Below, one piece after another: positions 1 to 8,438 of a stretch of DNA of 64,000 nucleotides. The first letter of the stretch is position 1. Each line of letters starts with the position of its first letter. This DNA comes from Bacteroidales bacterium (GTDB lineage Bacteria > Bacteroidota > Bacteroidia > Bacteroidales > JAAYJT01). A program made the translations under genes and the position numbers. The stretch is from NCBI GenBank assembly GCA_014860575.1, contig JACZJK010000016.1, positions 62,001-126,000 on the forward strand, read 5' to 3'. Below the pieces are notes generated by a model. It had not been told where the DNA came from, ran no database searches, and saw only the letters and a list, made by a program, of their open reading frames with translations.

Positions 1-135
1 CAAAAGAATATTGCCTGGTTTTCATCGGATAGCCTGTTTTGTGAATTTAAAAAATGTACATTTTTTACAGCAGTTTCAGCTCGCACGGTAATGATTTTGC
101 GTCTTGCTGAAGCAGGTATAAGAACCTGGAATTTC
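1..135 (-). pseudogene. Open reverse frame, possible frameshifted tail of the next gene
   Basis: Directly past the TGA that ends the neighbouring reverse-strand gene, the +1 frame is open to the window edge. It reads on with plausible protein (EKFQVLIPASARRK, then ITVRAETAVKNVHF). Skipping one base at the stop would join the two frames without a gap. This could be the true C-terminus separated by a one-base insertion, or chance, since only about 44 codons are visible. No start codon or ribosome site of its own is seen. I cannot assign a family. Confidence 0.3.
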
Positions 136-1044
136 TCATTCTAATTCTTCTCTATCAAAATCCGGGTCAAAGCGCAATAAATACGTGTTAGTATCATTTC
201 TGGAATCATTACCAATTAACAATCCCTCATCAGTAACCTCTTTAAACTTATCTAGTTCATTTCTTGAAAAAGTTTTGGAGAATTGTATCCGGTTTTCAGG
301 CATCACTACAATAAAAGTACGTTTCTGATAATCCTCCAATGTAAGATAACTAGTTATAAACTTATTATTGACAGCGGCAATTTCCATCATTCCTTGTCCT
401 TGTACTTCTCTGTCAATAACTATTTCATCATTTTGTACATTTATGATACGATATCCTGTTTTTGACATCTCAGTTTCATCTTCATTCAAACCAGTTCCAT
501 AAACATAGCCAAAATATTTACCATTATTTGTAATGCAAGGCTGCAAAATCTCTGTATCACTACTTTTTATCGTTCGAATAAGCTCACCCTTTGCATTGTA
601 AATATTCAGAATTGCAGCGTGTCCTAAACGTCTATTATCTGAGAAAAGATTTAAGTAGTGAATAACAATTATATATTGGTTGTTTTGTGAAAGTTCAAGT
701 GTTGAATATGTTCTGCCTGATTTAAGAAAACAATCAGGTGATAAATCATAAGAAAACAAGCCTAGTGCTTCTTTTTCTGGGAACTCTACTGATTGCAAAT
801 TGAAAACCTTTCTTTTACCTAAACCTTCGGGTTTTACCTCCTGATAAGGCAAATTCCAATAAGGGCTATATTCCACCAGGGTAAACGACCGTACTACCTC
901 ATTCTTTACAGTATCAACAAAGGAAACGATGCAGGAGTCGGGGTCGTGGGGATGGAAATTGTATTTTACAGTGTATTGGCCGATTAATTGAGTTGGGATG
1001 ATGAAGATCGCCAAAATGATGAATATGACAACTTGCTTTCTCAT
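136..1044 (-). CDS. Secreted protein of unknown function
   Basis: 302 residues beginning with a clear signal peptide (MRKQVVIFIILAIFIIPTQL, then IGQ), so the product is exported to the periplasm or beyond. The rest is a mixed, beta-rich sequence with short repeats of the style 'seen value, then text of it' (for example NNQYIIVIHYLNL and NNGKYFGYVYGTG), which recalls beta-propeller or WD40-like blades. I see no catalytic motif and no T9SS sorting domain. The stop falls at a place where an adjacent frame stays open to the window edge, so the protein may be truncated by a frameshift. Its promoter is not obvious. Function is unknown. Confidence 0.6.
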   Translation of the reverse strand: MRKQVVIFIILAIFIIPTQLIGQYTVKYNFHPHDPDSCIVSFVDTVKNEVVRSFTLVEYSPYWNLPYQEVKPEGLGKRKVFNLQSVEFPEKEALGLFSYDLSPDCFLKSGRTYSTLELSQNNQYIIVIHYLNLFSDNRRLGHAAILNIYNAKGELIRTIKSSDTEILQPCITNNGKYFGYVYGTGLNEDETEMSKTGYRIINVQNDEIVIDREVQGQGMMEIAAVNNKFITSYLTLEDYQKRTFIVVMPENRIQFSKTFSRNELDKFKEVTDEGLLIGNDSRNDTNTYLLRFDPDFDREELE

Positions 1045-1122
1045 GGGGTATAATGTTGGTTAAGTGGATATTCTAATGTACAGAAGCAAATGCTGAAAAT
1101 GCCGCAAGAATTATGCCCTGTT

Positions 1123-2187
1123 TCACCTAATCACCCCGCTTCCCAAACAGATCTTTTCCTCCCGGTCATAAACTACACCAAACTGCCCGGCTGCGATTCC
1201 GGCAATTGGTTTTTCGGATTTGAGGATGATTTTGTTGCCTTCGCTTTTTATTGTTCCTTTTGTGAATTCCGGCGTATGGCGGATTTTAAATGTAATATCA
1301 GCGCCATTAGCAAGATCAGGAAATGGGTTTTCGGTGATGAAAAGGAAATCTTCGAGCAGAATGGCGTCGCTGTATTGTGCTTCGGGATCGTAACCGTTGG
1401 AAACATAAATGACGTTTTCTTCCGCATCCTTTTTCACTACGAACCAGGGGCCTTGTCCCAGCCCCAGGCCTTTGCGCTGGCCGATGGTATGAAACCAATA
1501 GCCTTTGTGTTTGCCAAGAATTTTTCCGGTTTCAAGTTCCACAATTTTACCTTCCTTTTCGCCCACATAGCGCCGGATAAAATCGTTGTAATTGATCTTG
1601 CCGAGGAAGCAGATGCCCTGACTATCGCGGCGGGCAGCGCTGGGTAGTTTCATATTGTGAGCCATTTCCCGCACCTCCTGCTTCAGCATATTTTCGAGGG
1701 GGAACATGAGTTTTTGCATCTGTGCGCCGGTAATCCGCCCCAGGAAATAGGTCTGGTCTTTAACATGATCGCTGGCGGTTCCCAGAAAAACTTTGCTGTT
1801 GCGTTCCACCCTGCCGGCATAATGCCCGGTGGTAATGCGATCGAAATCATTGCCGTAGCGTTCGTTAAACACCCCGAACTTGATCAGCAGGTTGCACATC
1901 ACATCAGGATTGGGCGTAAGGCCTTTTTTCACGGTATCTATTGTATAAGCCACCACACTTTCCCAGTAATCCTTTTGCAGGTCAACGATTTCCATACGGC
2001 AGCCATACTTTTTTGCGATCCAGGTTACAATCTCAATGTCCTCTTCCGAAGGGCAGTCCATGAAGCCGGCCTTGTCTTCCATCCCTATTTTGATATAGAA
2101 GATATCCGGCTCAAACCCCTGCTCTTTCAAAAGCGGAATGGTCACCGAGCTGTCAACCCCACCTGAAACCAATGCAGCAATTTTCAT
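1123..2187 (-). CDS. mnmA: tRNA-specific 2-thiouridylase MnmA
   Basis: Cytoplasmic enzyme that thiolates U34 of the Lys, Glu and Gln tRNAs using ATP and persulfide sulfur. The PP-loop SGGVDSS lies at residues 8-14. The two expected catalytic cysteines are present: C98 in NPDVMCN and C193 in [13 protein letters not shown] at 121-125 is also typical. The 354-residue length fits the family. The C-terminal part (about 205-354) reads as the usual two beta-barrel domains, with [13 protein letters not shown] as the family motif. A TACCTTTG box lies 18 bases upstream on the same strand. The gene stands alone here and its closest neighbours are unrelated. Confidence 0.95.
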   Translation of the reverse strand: MKIAALVSGGVDSSVTIPLLKEQGFEPDIFYIKIGMEDKAGFMDCPSEEDIEIVTWIAKKYGCRMEIVDLQKDYWESVVAYTIDTVKKGLTPNPDVMCNLLIKFGVFNERYGNDFDRITTGHYAGRVERNSKVFLGTASDHVKDQTYFLGRITGAQMQKLMFPLENMLKQEVREMAHNMKLPSAARRDSQGICFLGKINYNDFIRRYVGEKEGKIVELETGKILGKHKGYWFHTIGQRKGLGLGQGPWFVVKKDAEENVIYVSNGYDPEAQYSDAILLEDFLFITENPFPDLANGADITFKIRHTPEFTKGTIKSEGNKIILKSEKPIAGIAAGQFGVVYDREEKICLGSGVIR

Positions 2188-2205
2188 CTATGAAGATTTA
2201 GTTTA

Positions 2206-2213
2206 CAAAGGTA
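2206..2213 (-). promoter_or_regulatory. Bacteroidota-type -7 box upstream of mnmA
   Basis: On the reverse strand this reads TACCTTTG, a full match to the Bacteroidota sigma-ABfr -7 consensus TAnnTTTG, 18 bases before the mnmA start codon. A TTTG lies about 24 bases further upstream, slightly longer than the usual 19-21 spacing, so the -33 element is uncertain. Confidence 0.55.
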
Positions 2214-2248
2214 CAGAAAGCATTCAAGCGTAATTTACAAACTCAAGG

Positions 2249-2394
2249 TTGAGTCTGCTCCGAAAAGTCAATACGCCCCTAAATCCCCTAAAGGGGACTT
2301 CCACAAATTGCTGATTTTTAGCGTTTCCCCTTTAGGGGCCAGGGGCTAAAAGCGATAAAAATCAGCAATTTGTGACTTTTCGGAGTGGACTCAA
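2249..2394. repeat. 146-bp inverted-repeat element (copy A)
   Basis: The ends are 22-base inverted arms (2249-2270 and 2373-2394) with two mismatches and a core of CTCCGAAAAGTCA. Inside is a second, perfect 19-base inverted pair (2302-2320 with 2356-2374) and G/C-rich CCCCTAAA and CCCCTTTAGGGG words. Transcribed, it would fold into a nested hairpin. The same arms recur at 60227-60369 and as a single arm at 43536-43557, so this is a dispersed family. It encodes nothing. A MITE-like or REP-like origin is an inference. Confidence 0.7.
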
Positions 2395-2422
2395 GGTTTA
2401 TGAGCATTCGTAAACAAGAAAA

Positions 2423-2528
2423 ACACTGTATTACTGCACCCGCCCAACACTCCATTACTCCACTACTCCATACAGCATCTTGAGCGCAGCGAAATCCCGA
2501 GAACGAAGTGATTCGGGAACTGCATCAC
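2423..2528. repeat. Octamer-word repeat with CTTGAG/TTCGGGAAC module
   Basis: Non-coding stretch with degenerate tandem 8-mers (ACTCCATT, ACTCCACT, ACTCCATA) followed by a module beginning CAGCATCTTGAG and ending TTCGGGAACTG. The same order, 8-mers and module together, is found at 48660-48772. Inside the module, ATCCCGAG and GATTCGGGA form a short palindrome. The 2188-2582 spacer otherwise holds only the 146-bp element and the promoter boxes. Confidence 0.6.
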
Positions 2529-2554
2529 AAGAAAGCCAGCATCACAAAAACCCA

Positions 2555-2562
2555 TACCTTTG
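2555..2562 (+). promoter_or_regulatory. Candidate -7 box for kbl
   Basis: TACCTTTG matches TAnnTTTG and sits 20 bases before the chosen kbl start. No convincing TTTG is found at the -33 position, so this is a partial promoter match only. It does support starting kbl at 2583 and not further upstream. Confidence 0.4.
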
Positions 2563-2582
2563 CAGCCGAAATACCCGAAGCG

Positions 2583-3782
2583 ATGTACGGAAAAATGAAA
2601 GAACACCTGCAAACTGAACTTGAGAAGATCAGGCAGGACGGACTATATAAGGATGAACGCATTTTAATGACCCCACAGGGGGTTCATATCAAAACCAAAA
2701 GAGGTTTGGATGTTTTAAATTTCTGCGCAAACAATTACCTTGGTTTGTGTAACGATCCCAGAGTCATGGCCGCTGCGAACTATGCCTTCTTCAAATGGGG
2801 TTTTGGCATGGCATCCGTCAGGTTTATCTGCGGAACCCAACTGGTTCACAAGCAACTTGAAGAAAAACTCAGTGAGTTCCTCGGAATGGAAGACACCATT
2901 TTGTACTCATCAGCCTTTGATGCCAATGGCGGCATTTTTGAACCATTGCTTGGCGAAGATTCCGCCATCATCAGCGATGAACTCAACCATGCTTCCATCA
3001 TTGACGGCGTAAGGCTTTGCAAGGCGCAGCGCTTCCGTTACAAAAATAACGACATGAACGATCTGGAAGCCCAGCTCAAAGAAGCATCCGGAGCAAAGTT
3101 CAAACTCATTGTAACGGATGGTGTTTTTTCAATGGATGGCATCATTGCCCAGGTTGACAAAGTATGCGATTTAGCTGAAAAATATGATGCCCTCGTCATG
3201 GTTGACGACTCTCACGCCACCGGTTTTATTGGTGAGCGTGGACGTGGAACCCACGAGCATTGCAATGCGATAGGAAGGGTGGATATCATCAGCACTACTT
3301 TCGGGAAAGCGCTGGGCGGTGCATCCGGTGGTTGTGTTTCGGGTCACAAAGAAATCATTGATTTGTTACGTCAACGCTCAAGGCCGTATCTTTTTTCAAA
3401 TTCCCTTACTCCGGCTATCAGCGGGGCAACCCTCGAAGTGATAAAACTGCTTACCGAAACAACAGAACTGCGCGATAAGCTGAATGTAAACACAAAACTT
3501 TTCCGCAGTGGAATAGAAGAAGCAGGTTTTAAGATAGTACCTGGCACTCATCCGATTGTTCCTGTTTTGCTCGGCCACCTACCAAATGATGCACAATTGT
3601 CGCAGGATTTTGCCAATGAATTGCTCAATGAAGGCATCTATGTCATTGGTTTCTACTATCCTGTGGTTCCAAAAGGGAAGTCGAGGATAAGGGTTCAGAT
3701 CAGCGCAGCACACTCAAAAGAGAATATTCTTTTTGCCATCGAAAAGTTCACGAAAGTGGGAAAGAAATTAGGCGCGATATAG
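2583..3782 (+). CDS. kbl: 2-amino-3-ketobutyrate CoA ligase (glycine C-acetyltransferase)
   Basis: PLP enzyme of the alpha-oxoamine synthase family that interconverts glycine plus acetyl-CoA and 2-amino-3-ketobutyrate in threonine breakdown. At 399 residues it matches Escherichia coli Kbl along its whole length as I recall that sequence ([40 protein letters not shown]). The PLP lysine is K242 in [13 protein letters not shown] and the DDSH motif is at 208-211. An upstream in-frame extension of 25 codons reads through repeat sequence; the start at 2583 aligns with the family and lies just after a -7 box. No threonine dehydrogenase lies beside it; acpS follows 47 bases downstream. Confidence 0.93.
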   Translation: MYGKMKEHLQTELEKIRQDGLYKDERILMTPQGVHIKTKRGLDVLNFCANNYLGLCNDPRVMAAANYAFFKWGFGMASVRFICGTQLVHKQLEEKLSEFLGMEDTILYSSAFDANGGIFEPLLGEDSAIISDELNHASIIDGVRLCKAQRFRYKNNDMNDLEAQLKEASGAKFKLIVTDGVFSMDGIIAQVDKVCDLAEKYDALVMVDDSHATGFIGERGRGTHEHCNAIGRVDIISTTFGKALGGASGGCVSGHKEIIDLLRQRSRPYLFSNSLTPAISGATLEVIKLLTETTELRDKLNVNTKLFRSGIEEAGFKIVPGTHPIVPVLLGHLPNDAQLSQDFANELLNEGIYVIGFYYPVVPKGKSRIRVQISAAHSKENILFAIEKFTKVGKKLGAI

Positions 3783-3829
3783 CCAGAAATCAGACTTTTT
3801 CCTATCTTGCGGCCTAAATTCAAAAGGCC

Positions 3830-4204
3830 TTGATCTTCGGAATAGGAACAGATATTATTGAAGTTGAACGCATTGAAAAACAGCTTGAAAACAATTCAGG
3901 GCTGAAAGAAAAGCTGTTCACTCCCGGTGAAATTGCTTATTGCGAAACCAAGAAAAATAAAGCCCAGCATTATGCGGCCCGCTTTGCCGCCAAGGAAGCC
4001 TTCCTGAAAGCCATCGGCACCGGCTGGCGCGACGGGCTTCAATTCAACGAAGTGGAGGTTACCAACGATCAGCTTGGAAAGCCATTAATAGTCCTTTACG
4101 GAAAAACCAGGGATTTTGTTGCAGAAATAAATATTACCAATATCCAGGTATCGCTTTCGCATATCCGGGATATGGTGAATGCAATTGTGATTATTGAGAA
4201 GTAA
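3830..4204 (+). CDS. acpS: Holo-[acyl-carrier-protein] synthase
   Basis: Transfers the 4'-phosphopantetheine arm of CoA to a serine of acyl carrier protein. The 124 residues carry the family signatures GTDIIEVERI near the N-terminus and RFAAKEAFLKAIGTG in the middle, with the acidic residues expected to bind Mg2+. The start must be TTG at 3830, because an in-frame TAA lies five codons upstream and no ATG or GTG intervenes; AAAAGG just before it could serve as the ribosome site. It lies between kbl and the acsA-like gene, and a possible substrate ACP is encoded at 6672-6920. Confidence 0.92.
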   Translation: MIFGIGTDIIEVERIEKQLENNSGLKEKLFTPGEIAYCETKKNKAQHYAARFAAKEAFLKAIGTGWRDGLQFNEVEVTNDQLGKPLIVLYGKTRDFVAEINITNIQVSLSHIRDMVNAIVIIEK

Positions 4205-4210
4205 GTTTTT

Positions 4211-4407
4211 AAACACATAGACACATAGGACACAATAGTAATAATATTTTGAAAGTTAAATTGACGAGCTACTCTGAATTTCAATAGCATTAACATTTTT
4301 GAACACGGACAACAAACGCTAGTAAATGAGATTTATGCCAAACTACCAGCGGAGTGAAATTTTAAACTATTCTATGTGATATCTATGTGTCTCATGTGTC
4401 TATGTGG
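4211..4407. repeat. Inverted CACATAG-word repeats bracketing a gene remnant
   Basis: The left flank (4211-4238) is built of CACATAGACACATAGG words and the right flank (4372-4407) holds the same words in reverse complement (CTATGTGTCTCATGTGTC). Between them, about 130 bases contain a short readable fragment (NSINIFEHGQQTLVNEIYAK) that ends at a TGA and lacks a start, so it looks like a decayed small gene. An equivalent pair of word repeats occurs at 43284-43527. Confidence 0.5.
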
Positions 4408-4450
4408 TAAGAAAAAAAACATCTCAGTAACTATAAAAACAAACATCTCT

Positions 4451-6154
4451 ATGTCGAACATCCGCTCTTACGAAGAACGATTGAAAGACTTCAGCTGGAA
4501 AATTGCTGAAGACGAACTTGACTACAAACCCGGCGATATGATCAATATCGGCTGGTACTGCTCCGACCGCATCTGCCAGATGGGCAAGGCAGATAAAATG
4601 GCCTTGCTCTGGGAAAACGCCATGGGCGTTGAAAAGAAATACACTTACAATGATGTGAGGCTGACTTCCAACACCATCGGCCATTTCCTCCGCTCGCTGG
4701 GCATAGATGCCGGCGACAGGGTGTGCATTTTTTTGGATCGCATCCCCGAACTCTACCTTGGATTTTTGGGCGTGCTGAAAATCGGCGCCATCGTGCAGCC
4801 ATTGTTTTCCGCTTTTGGCGAAGAATCCCTGCATGTTCGCCTCGAGAATGCCGAAACCACCGCCATCATTACACAGCGCAAGCATGTGGGTAAGGTTCGC
4901 AAGCTCATTGACAAAATGCCTTATCTCAAGCACATCATCATTGTTGACCACGATGGCAAAAAAGAACTCAAGGAACGCGAAGTGGTGTTCTCTCTCGAAG
5001 ATGCCGAACCGGTTGAGCATATCGAAATTCATCCAACAACCGCCGAGTCGCCATCGGTGCTGCATTACACATCAGGAACCACCGGTCAGCCGAAAGGCGT
5101 GAAGCATGTGCATTATTCGCTGATTTCTCAATATCTGACCTCAAAATGGACATTGGATTTACAGGAAGATGACATATACTGGTGCACCGCAGACCCGGGT
5201 TGGGTAACCGGAACATCCTATGGAATCATCGGCGGCTTCAGCAATGGCGTGACTAATTGCGTACTCGAAGCAGGTTTCTCGGCAGAAGCCTGGTACCGGT
5301 TTATTGAAAAATACCGCATCACCATGTGGTATTCGGCGCCCACGGCAATCCGCTCGCTGATGAAAGCCGGCGATGAGATTGTGAAGAAATTTGATCTCTC
5401 ATGCTTACGCCACTTAGCCAGTGTTGGAGAACCACTCAATGCCGAAGCCGTGATCTGGTCGGAAAAAGTGTTTGGGAAACCATTTTACGATACTTTCTGG
5501 CAAACAGAAACCGGTTCGCACATGATTTGCAACTATCCCGGCATGAAGGTAAAACCCGGTAGCATGGGCAAGCCTTTCCCGGGCCTCACGGCTGCTGTTC
5601 TGAACGCAAAAACTTACGAACCCATTTCCGAACCCGGAGTTATTGGGTTGATTGGCTTCAGACCCGATTGGCCTGCTTTGATGAGAGGTTACTGGAACAA
5701 CGAAGAAACCTTCAAAAAGAAATTCGTAAACGGCTGGTATCTCTCCGGCGACCGCGCAAAACTGGATGCCGATGGTTATTACTGGTTTGTAGGCCGTGAT
5801 GACGATGTGATCAACACCGGCGGACACCTTGTAAGTCCGTTTGAAGTAGAATCTGCATTGCTGGAATATGAAGCCGTAGCCGAATCTGCCGTGGTGAGCA
5901 AACCCGATGATATCAACATGGAAGTTGTAAAAGCTTTTGTGACCCTGAAACCTGGGTTCGAACCCAATGACGACACCGAACTGCAAATCATGAATTACAT
6001 CAGGAAAAGGCTTTCGCCCCTGGCCATGCCGCAGGAAATTGAGTTCATTGAAAAACTCCCCAAAACCCGCAGCGGCAAGATCATGCGCCGTATCCTCCAC
6101 GCACAGGAGTGGGGAGAGGAGATTGGGGATACTTCCACTCTTGAAGATGATTAG
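4451..6154 (+). CDS. acsA: AcsA-type acetyl-CoA synthetase (AMP-forming acyl-CoA ligase)
   Basis: 567 residues of the ANL adenylating superfamily; activates acetate (or another short acid) to the acyl-CoA via acyl-AMP. Seen: the ATP loop YTSGTTGQPKG at 206-216, YWCTADPGWVTGTSYG, DTFWQTETGS from 347, and the C-terminal PKTRSGKIMRR in which K543 is the conserved, often acetylated lysine. The sequence follows Bacillus AcsA closely as I recall it, even to the ending GDTSTLED. The open frame extends upstream through CACATAG repeats, so the start is placed at 4451 (MSNIRSYEERL). It shares the region with acpS, an ACP and two alpha-oxoamine synthases. An acetate symporter gene lies at 14844. Confidence 0.88.
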   Translation: MSNIRSYEERLKDFSWKIAEDELDYKPGDMINIGWYCSDRICQMGKADKMALLWENAMGVEKKYTYNDVRLTSNTIGHFLRSLGIDAGDRVCIFLDRIPELYLGFLGVLKIGAIVQPLFSAFGEESLHVRLENAETTAIITQRKHVGKVRKLIDKMPYLKHIIIVDHDGKKELKEREVVFSLEDAEPVEHIEIHPTTAESPSVLHYTSGTTGQPKGVKHVHYSLISQYLTSKWTLDLQEDDIYWCTADPGWVTGTSYGIIGGFSNGVTNCVLEAGFSAEAWYRFIEKYRITMWYSAPTAIRSLMKAGDEIVKKFDLSCLRHLASVGEPLNAEAVIWSEKVFGKPFYDTFWQTETGSHMICNYPGMKVKPGSMGKPFPGLTAAVLNAKTYEPISEPGVIGLIGFRPDWPALMRGYWNNEETFKKKFVNGWYLSGDRAKLDADGYYWFVGRDDDVINTGGHLVSPFEVESALLEYEAVAESAVVSKPDDINMEVVKAFVTLKPGFEPNDDTELQIMNYIRKRLSPLAMPQEIEFIEKLPKTRSGKIMRRILHAQEWGEEIGDTSTLEDD

Positions 6155-6163
6155 TCTTTGATT

Positions 6164-6611
6164 GTGATACAGTGATGCAGTAACACAGTGATACTGTAAA
6201 GAGAAAGACTTGTTTTATGTTTGCGAAGAGTTTTGAGGATTTGGAGATTTGGAAGATGGCAAGGGAAATTGTTAAAGATGTTTATGTGGATTTCAGTGCT
6301 TGCAGAGACTTTGAGTTCAGGAATCAAATAAACAGTGCATCCATCTCAATTATGAATAATATTGCTGAAGGCCATGGCCGTGAAGGCAAAAAGGAATTTC
6401 ACCAGTTTCTCAATATTTCAAAATCATCATGTAATGAAGTAAAGAACATGTATTACATCGCTGAGGACCTGAACTATCTCAACAAAGAAACAGCCGAAAA
6501 ACGAAGATTAAGGTGCGATCACGAAAAAAACGCAATCGCCAAACTTATGTACCACCTCAAATCCAAGTAACAACCTCACTGCATCACTGTATAACTGCAT
6601 CACAGCATCAC
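6164..6611. mobile_element. Putative cassette: four-helix-bundle gene between inverted octamer arrays
   Basis: The 34-base array at 6164-6197 (GATACAGT, GATGCAGT, AACACAGT, GATACTGT) is matched as reverse complement by 6578-6611 at 28 of 34 positions by my count. The pair encloses exactly one gene of the 23S-rRNA intervening-sequence (IVP/S23) family, at 6217-6570. No transposase is present. IVP genes in 23S rRNA are known to be carried in insertions closed by complementary ends, so the arrangement may be a non-rRNA version. Mobility is inferred. Confidence 0.5.
6217..6570 (+). CDS. Four-helix-bundle protein of the 23S rRNA IVP (S23) family
   Basis: 117 residues, predicted all-helical. Family signatures are FEDLEIWKMAREIV at the start, SASISIMNNIAEGHGR in the middle and a KEFHQFLNISKSSCNEV stretch. 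Members are known from intervening sequences in bacterial 23S rRNA genes and as dispersed genes in Bacteroidota; the diversity-generating retroelement protein Avd has the same fold. Their molecular role is unsettled. No rRNA or reverse transcriptase is nearby. It splits the acsA/ACP group and is flanked by inverted octamer arrays, so it is probably a late arrival. It could alternatively be a simple resident gene whose spacers happen to hold repeats. Confidence 0.85.
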   Translation: MFAKSFEDLEIWKMAREIVKDVYVDFSACRDFEFRNQINSASISIMNNIAEGHGREGKKEFHQFLNISKSSCNEVKNMYYIAEDLNYLNKETAEKRRLRCDHEKNAIAKLMYHLKSK

Positions 6612-6671
6612 AAGTAATAAGCAAACAGTACGAACCCTTCAAATTAATACTAACTTTAAAAAAACACGAAA

Positions 6672-6920
6672 ATGGAAGAAGAAATGAAAGACGTTGTATT
6701 ACAGTATGTAATTGATGAATACCTCGAAGACGAAGACGAGGAGATATTGTACGACACCCCGCTGATCAGCGGCGGTATTGTTGACTCTTTTTCAATGGTT
6801 TCGCTCAAACGATTCCTTGAAAACAAGTACAAAATCTCTATCCCCGACGACAAAGCAACTCCGGAAGCTTTCGACTCGGTGAACAAGATCGTTGTTTTGG
6901 TAAATGAATTCCTGAAATAA
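6672..6920 (+). CDS. Acyl carrier protein
   Basis: 82 acidic residues with the ACP helix-II signature GGIVDSFSMVSL; S39 is the expected phosphopantetheine site. The N-terminus is unusually rich in Asp and Glu (DEYLEDEDEE). It is not the fatty-acid AcpP by context, because no fab genes are near. It lies 197 bases ahead of a second alpha-oxoamine synthase and downstream of acpS and an AMP ligase. Caulobacter sphingolipid synthesis also pairs an alpha-oxoamine synthase with a dedicated ACP and an AMP ligase, so this ACP may supply an acyl group to the 7118-8365 enzyme; that link is inferred. Confidence 0.88.
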   Translation: MEEEMKDVVLQYVIDEYLEDEDEEILYDTPLISGGIVDSFSMVSLKRFLENKYKISIPDDKATPEAFDSVNKIVVLVNEFLK

Positions 6921-6956
6921 TGTTGGCAGTTGGAAACTGTCTCAATAGTTCAAATC

Positions 6957-7029
6957 TTGTCATCCTGAACGGAGTGAAGGATCTTTGCGTGTCTGTGTCT
7001 TAGATTCTTCGCTGCGCTCAGAATGACAA
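6957..7029. repeat. Imperfect hairpin repeat of the TTGTCATCCTGA family
   Basis: Two 28-base arms (6957-6984 and 7002-7029) pair at 23 of 28 positions. The right arm, starting AGATTCTTCGCTGCGCTC and ending in GAATGACAA, is repeated base for base at 10496-10523. A related core sits inside the inverted element at 60227-60369. It lies in the spacer between the ACP and the alpha-oxoamine synthase gene and could form a strong RNA hairpin there. Words of this kind are common in bacterial intergenic repeats. Confidence 0.65.
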
Positions 7030-7117
7030 AAAATAGCAAGTTCACAGGTTTTGAAACAGCATCATTTTGCCGTTTCCCACCAAATAACTAAATCTACACC
7101 CTAAAAATCAGAGAAAC

Positions 7118-8365
7118 ATGGCTTACAGCAACAAAGTAAGAGACATTTACAAGCAAACCCTGACCGACATGCAGGACGCAGGCTTGTTCAAAGTTGAACG
7201 TTATATACACTCCTCACAGGCTGCCGACATTGAAGTGGAATTCCCCGAAGGCGCTTCCCTGAAAAAAGTCATTAACATGTGCGCAAACAACTATTTGGGG
7301 CTTTCGAGCCATCCGGATGTGATCAAAGCTGCACACGAAGGACTTGATACCCGCGGCTATGGCATGTCATCCGTAAGGTTTATCTGTGGAACCCAGGACA
7401 TTCACAAAGAACTGGAGCGCAAGGTTACCGAATTCCTTGGAACCGAAGACACTATCCTTTTTCCGTCTTGTATGGACGCTAACGCCGGCGTTTTTGAGGC
7501 GATCCTAACCAAAGATGATGTGATGATCAGTGACCGTTTGGTTCACGCCAGCATCATTGACGGCATTCGTCTTTGCAGTGCGATGACCGATACCTTCAAA
7601 CACAGCGACATGGCACACCTGGAGTCGAAACTGCAACTGCACAGCGATAAGCGCCTGAAAGTTGTGATAACCGATGGTGTTTTCAGCATGGACGGCGATA
7701 CCGCCAAACTTGACGATATGGTGGAACTCTGCGATAAGTACGATGCCATGCTGTTTGTGGATGACAGTCACTCCAGCGGCTTCATTGGCAAAACCGGCCG
7801 TGGCACCCACGAACATTGCGGCGTGATGGGCAAGATTGACATCATCACTACTACTTTCGGGAAAGCGCTTGGTGGTGCATCCGGCGGCTGTGTGTCGGGT
7901 CGTAAGGAGCTGGTGGAAATGTGCCGCCAGAAAGCGCGTCCCTATCTTTTCTCGAACACGATTGCTCCAGTGGTTGTGGCAGGCGTTTTGAAAGTGCTTG
8001 AAATCCTTTCAGCCTCCACCGAACGTCGCGATAAACTTGAAGCAAATACTGCATTCTGGCGTAAAGGTTTGGAAGAAGCCGGCTTTGTGCTTCGTCCCGG
8101 CGATACACCCATTGTTCCGGTGATGTTGTTCAATGCCAGGCTTGCCCAGGATTTCTCACGCGATTTGTTTGCCGAAGGCATTTACGCCATTGGGTTCTTC
8201 TTCCCGGTGGTTCCGCAAAGCGCCGCACGTATCCGCACGCAAATCTCAGCCGGCCACGAAATGCACCACCTCGAAAAAGCGCTGGATGCTTTCATTAAAG
8301 TAGGCAAGAAGTACAACATCCTTGGCAAGAGCAAGCAGGAGATTATTGAGATGTACGGGATGTAG
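7118..8365 (+). CDS. Alpha-oxoamine synthase, Kbl paralogue
   Basis: 415-residue PLP-dependent enzyme of the same family as kbl at 2583. Conserved pieces: [39 protein letters not shown], and PLP lysine K249 in [13 protein letters not shown]. It is longer than Kbl, with an insert near residues 30-50 and an extra C-terminal tail (GKSKQEIIEMYGM). The family condenses an amino acid with an acyl thioester with loss of CO2, or runs the Kbl reaction. Kbl-like motifs favour glycine and acetyl-CoA, but the ACP encoded just upstream raises the possibility of an acyl-ACP substrate. A terminator follows at 8439. The exact substrate cannot be told from sequence. Confidence 0.85.
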   Translation: MAYSNKVRDIYKQTLTDMQDAGLFKVERYIHSSQAADIEVEFPEGASLKKVINMCANNYLGLSSHPDVIKAAHEGLDTRGYGMSSVRFICGTQDIHKELERKVTEFLGTEDTILFPSCMDANAGVFEAILTKDDVMISDRLVHASIIDGIRLCSAMTDTFKHSDMAHLESKLQLHSDKRLKVVITDGVFSMDGDTAKLDDMVELCDKYDAMLFVDDSHSSGFIGKTGRGTHEHCGVMGKIDIITTTFGKALGGASGGCVSGRKELVEMCRQKARPYLFSNTIAPVVVAGVLKVLEILSASTERRDKLEANTAFWRKGLEEAGFVLRPGDTPIVPVMLFNARLAQDFSRDLFAEGIYAIGFFFPVVPQSAARIRTQISAGHEMHHLEKALDAFIKVGKKYNILGKSKQEIIEMYGM

Positions 8366-8438
8366 GAAGAGAGAAGAAAGGCTGGGAGAAATGGAGACAA
8401 GGAGAAGGGGTGAGCCAAAGAGAGAATGATTAAACTGA

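Noticed and set aside
1090-2166. Forward ORFs of 185 and 169 residues
   Set aside because: Both are shadows of mnmA on the opposite strand.
4424-5065. A 213-residue reverse ORF
   Set aside because: It is antisense to the acsA gene and has no recognisable features.
5414-6100. A 228-residue reverse ORF
   Set aside because: Antisense shadow of the acsA C-terminal half.
6217-6570. Avd of a diversity-generating retroelement
   Set aside because: The fold is shared, but there is no reverse transcriptase, template repeat or variable target gene in the window; the IVP family fits better.
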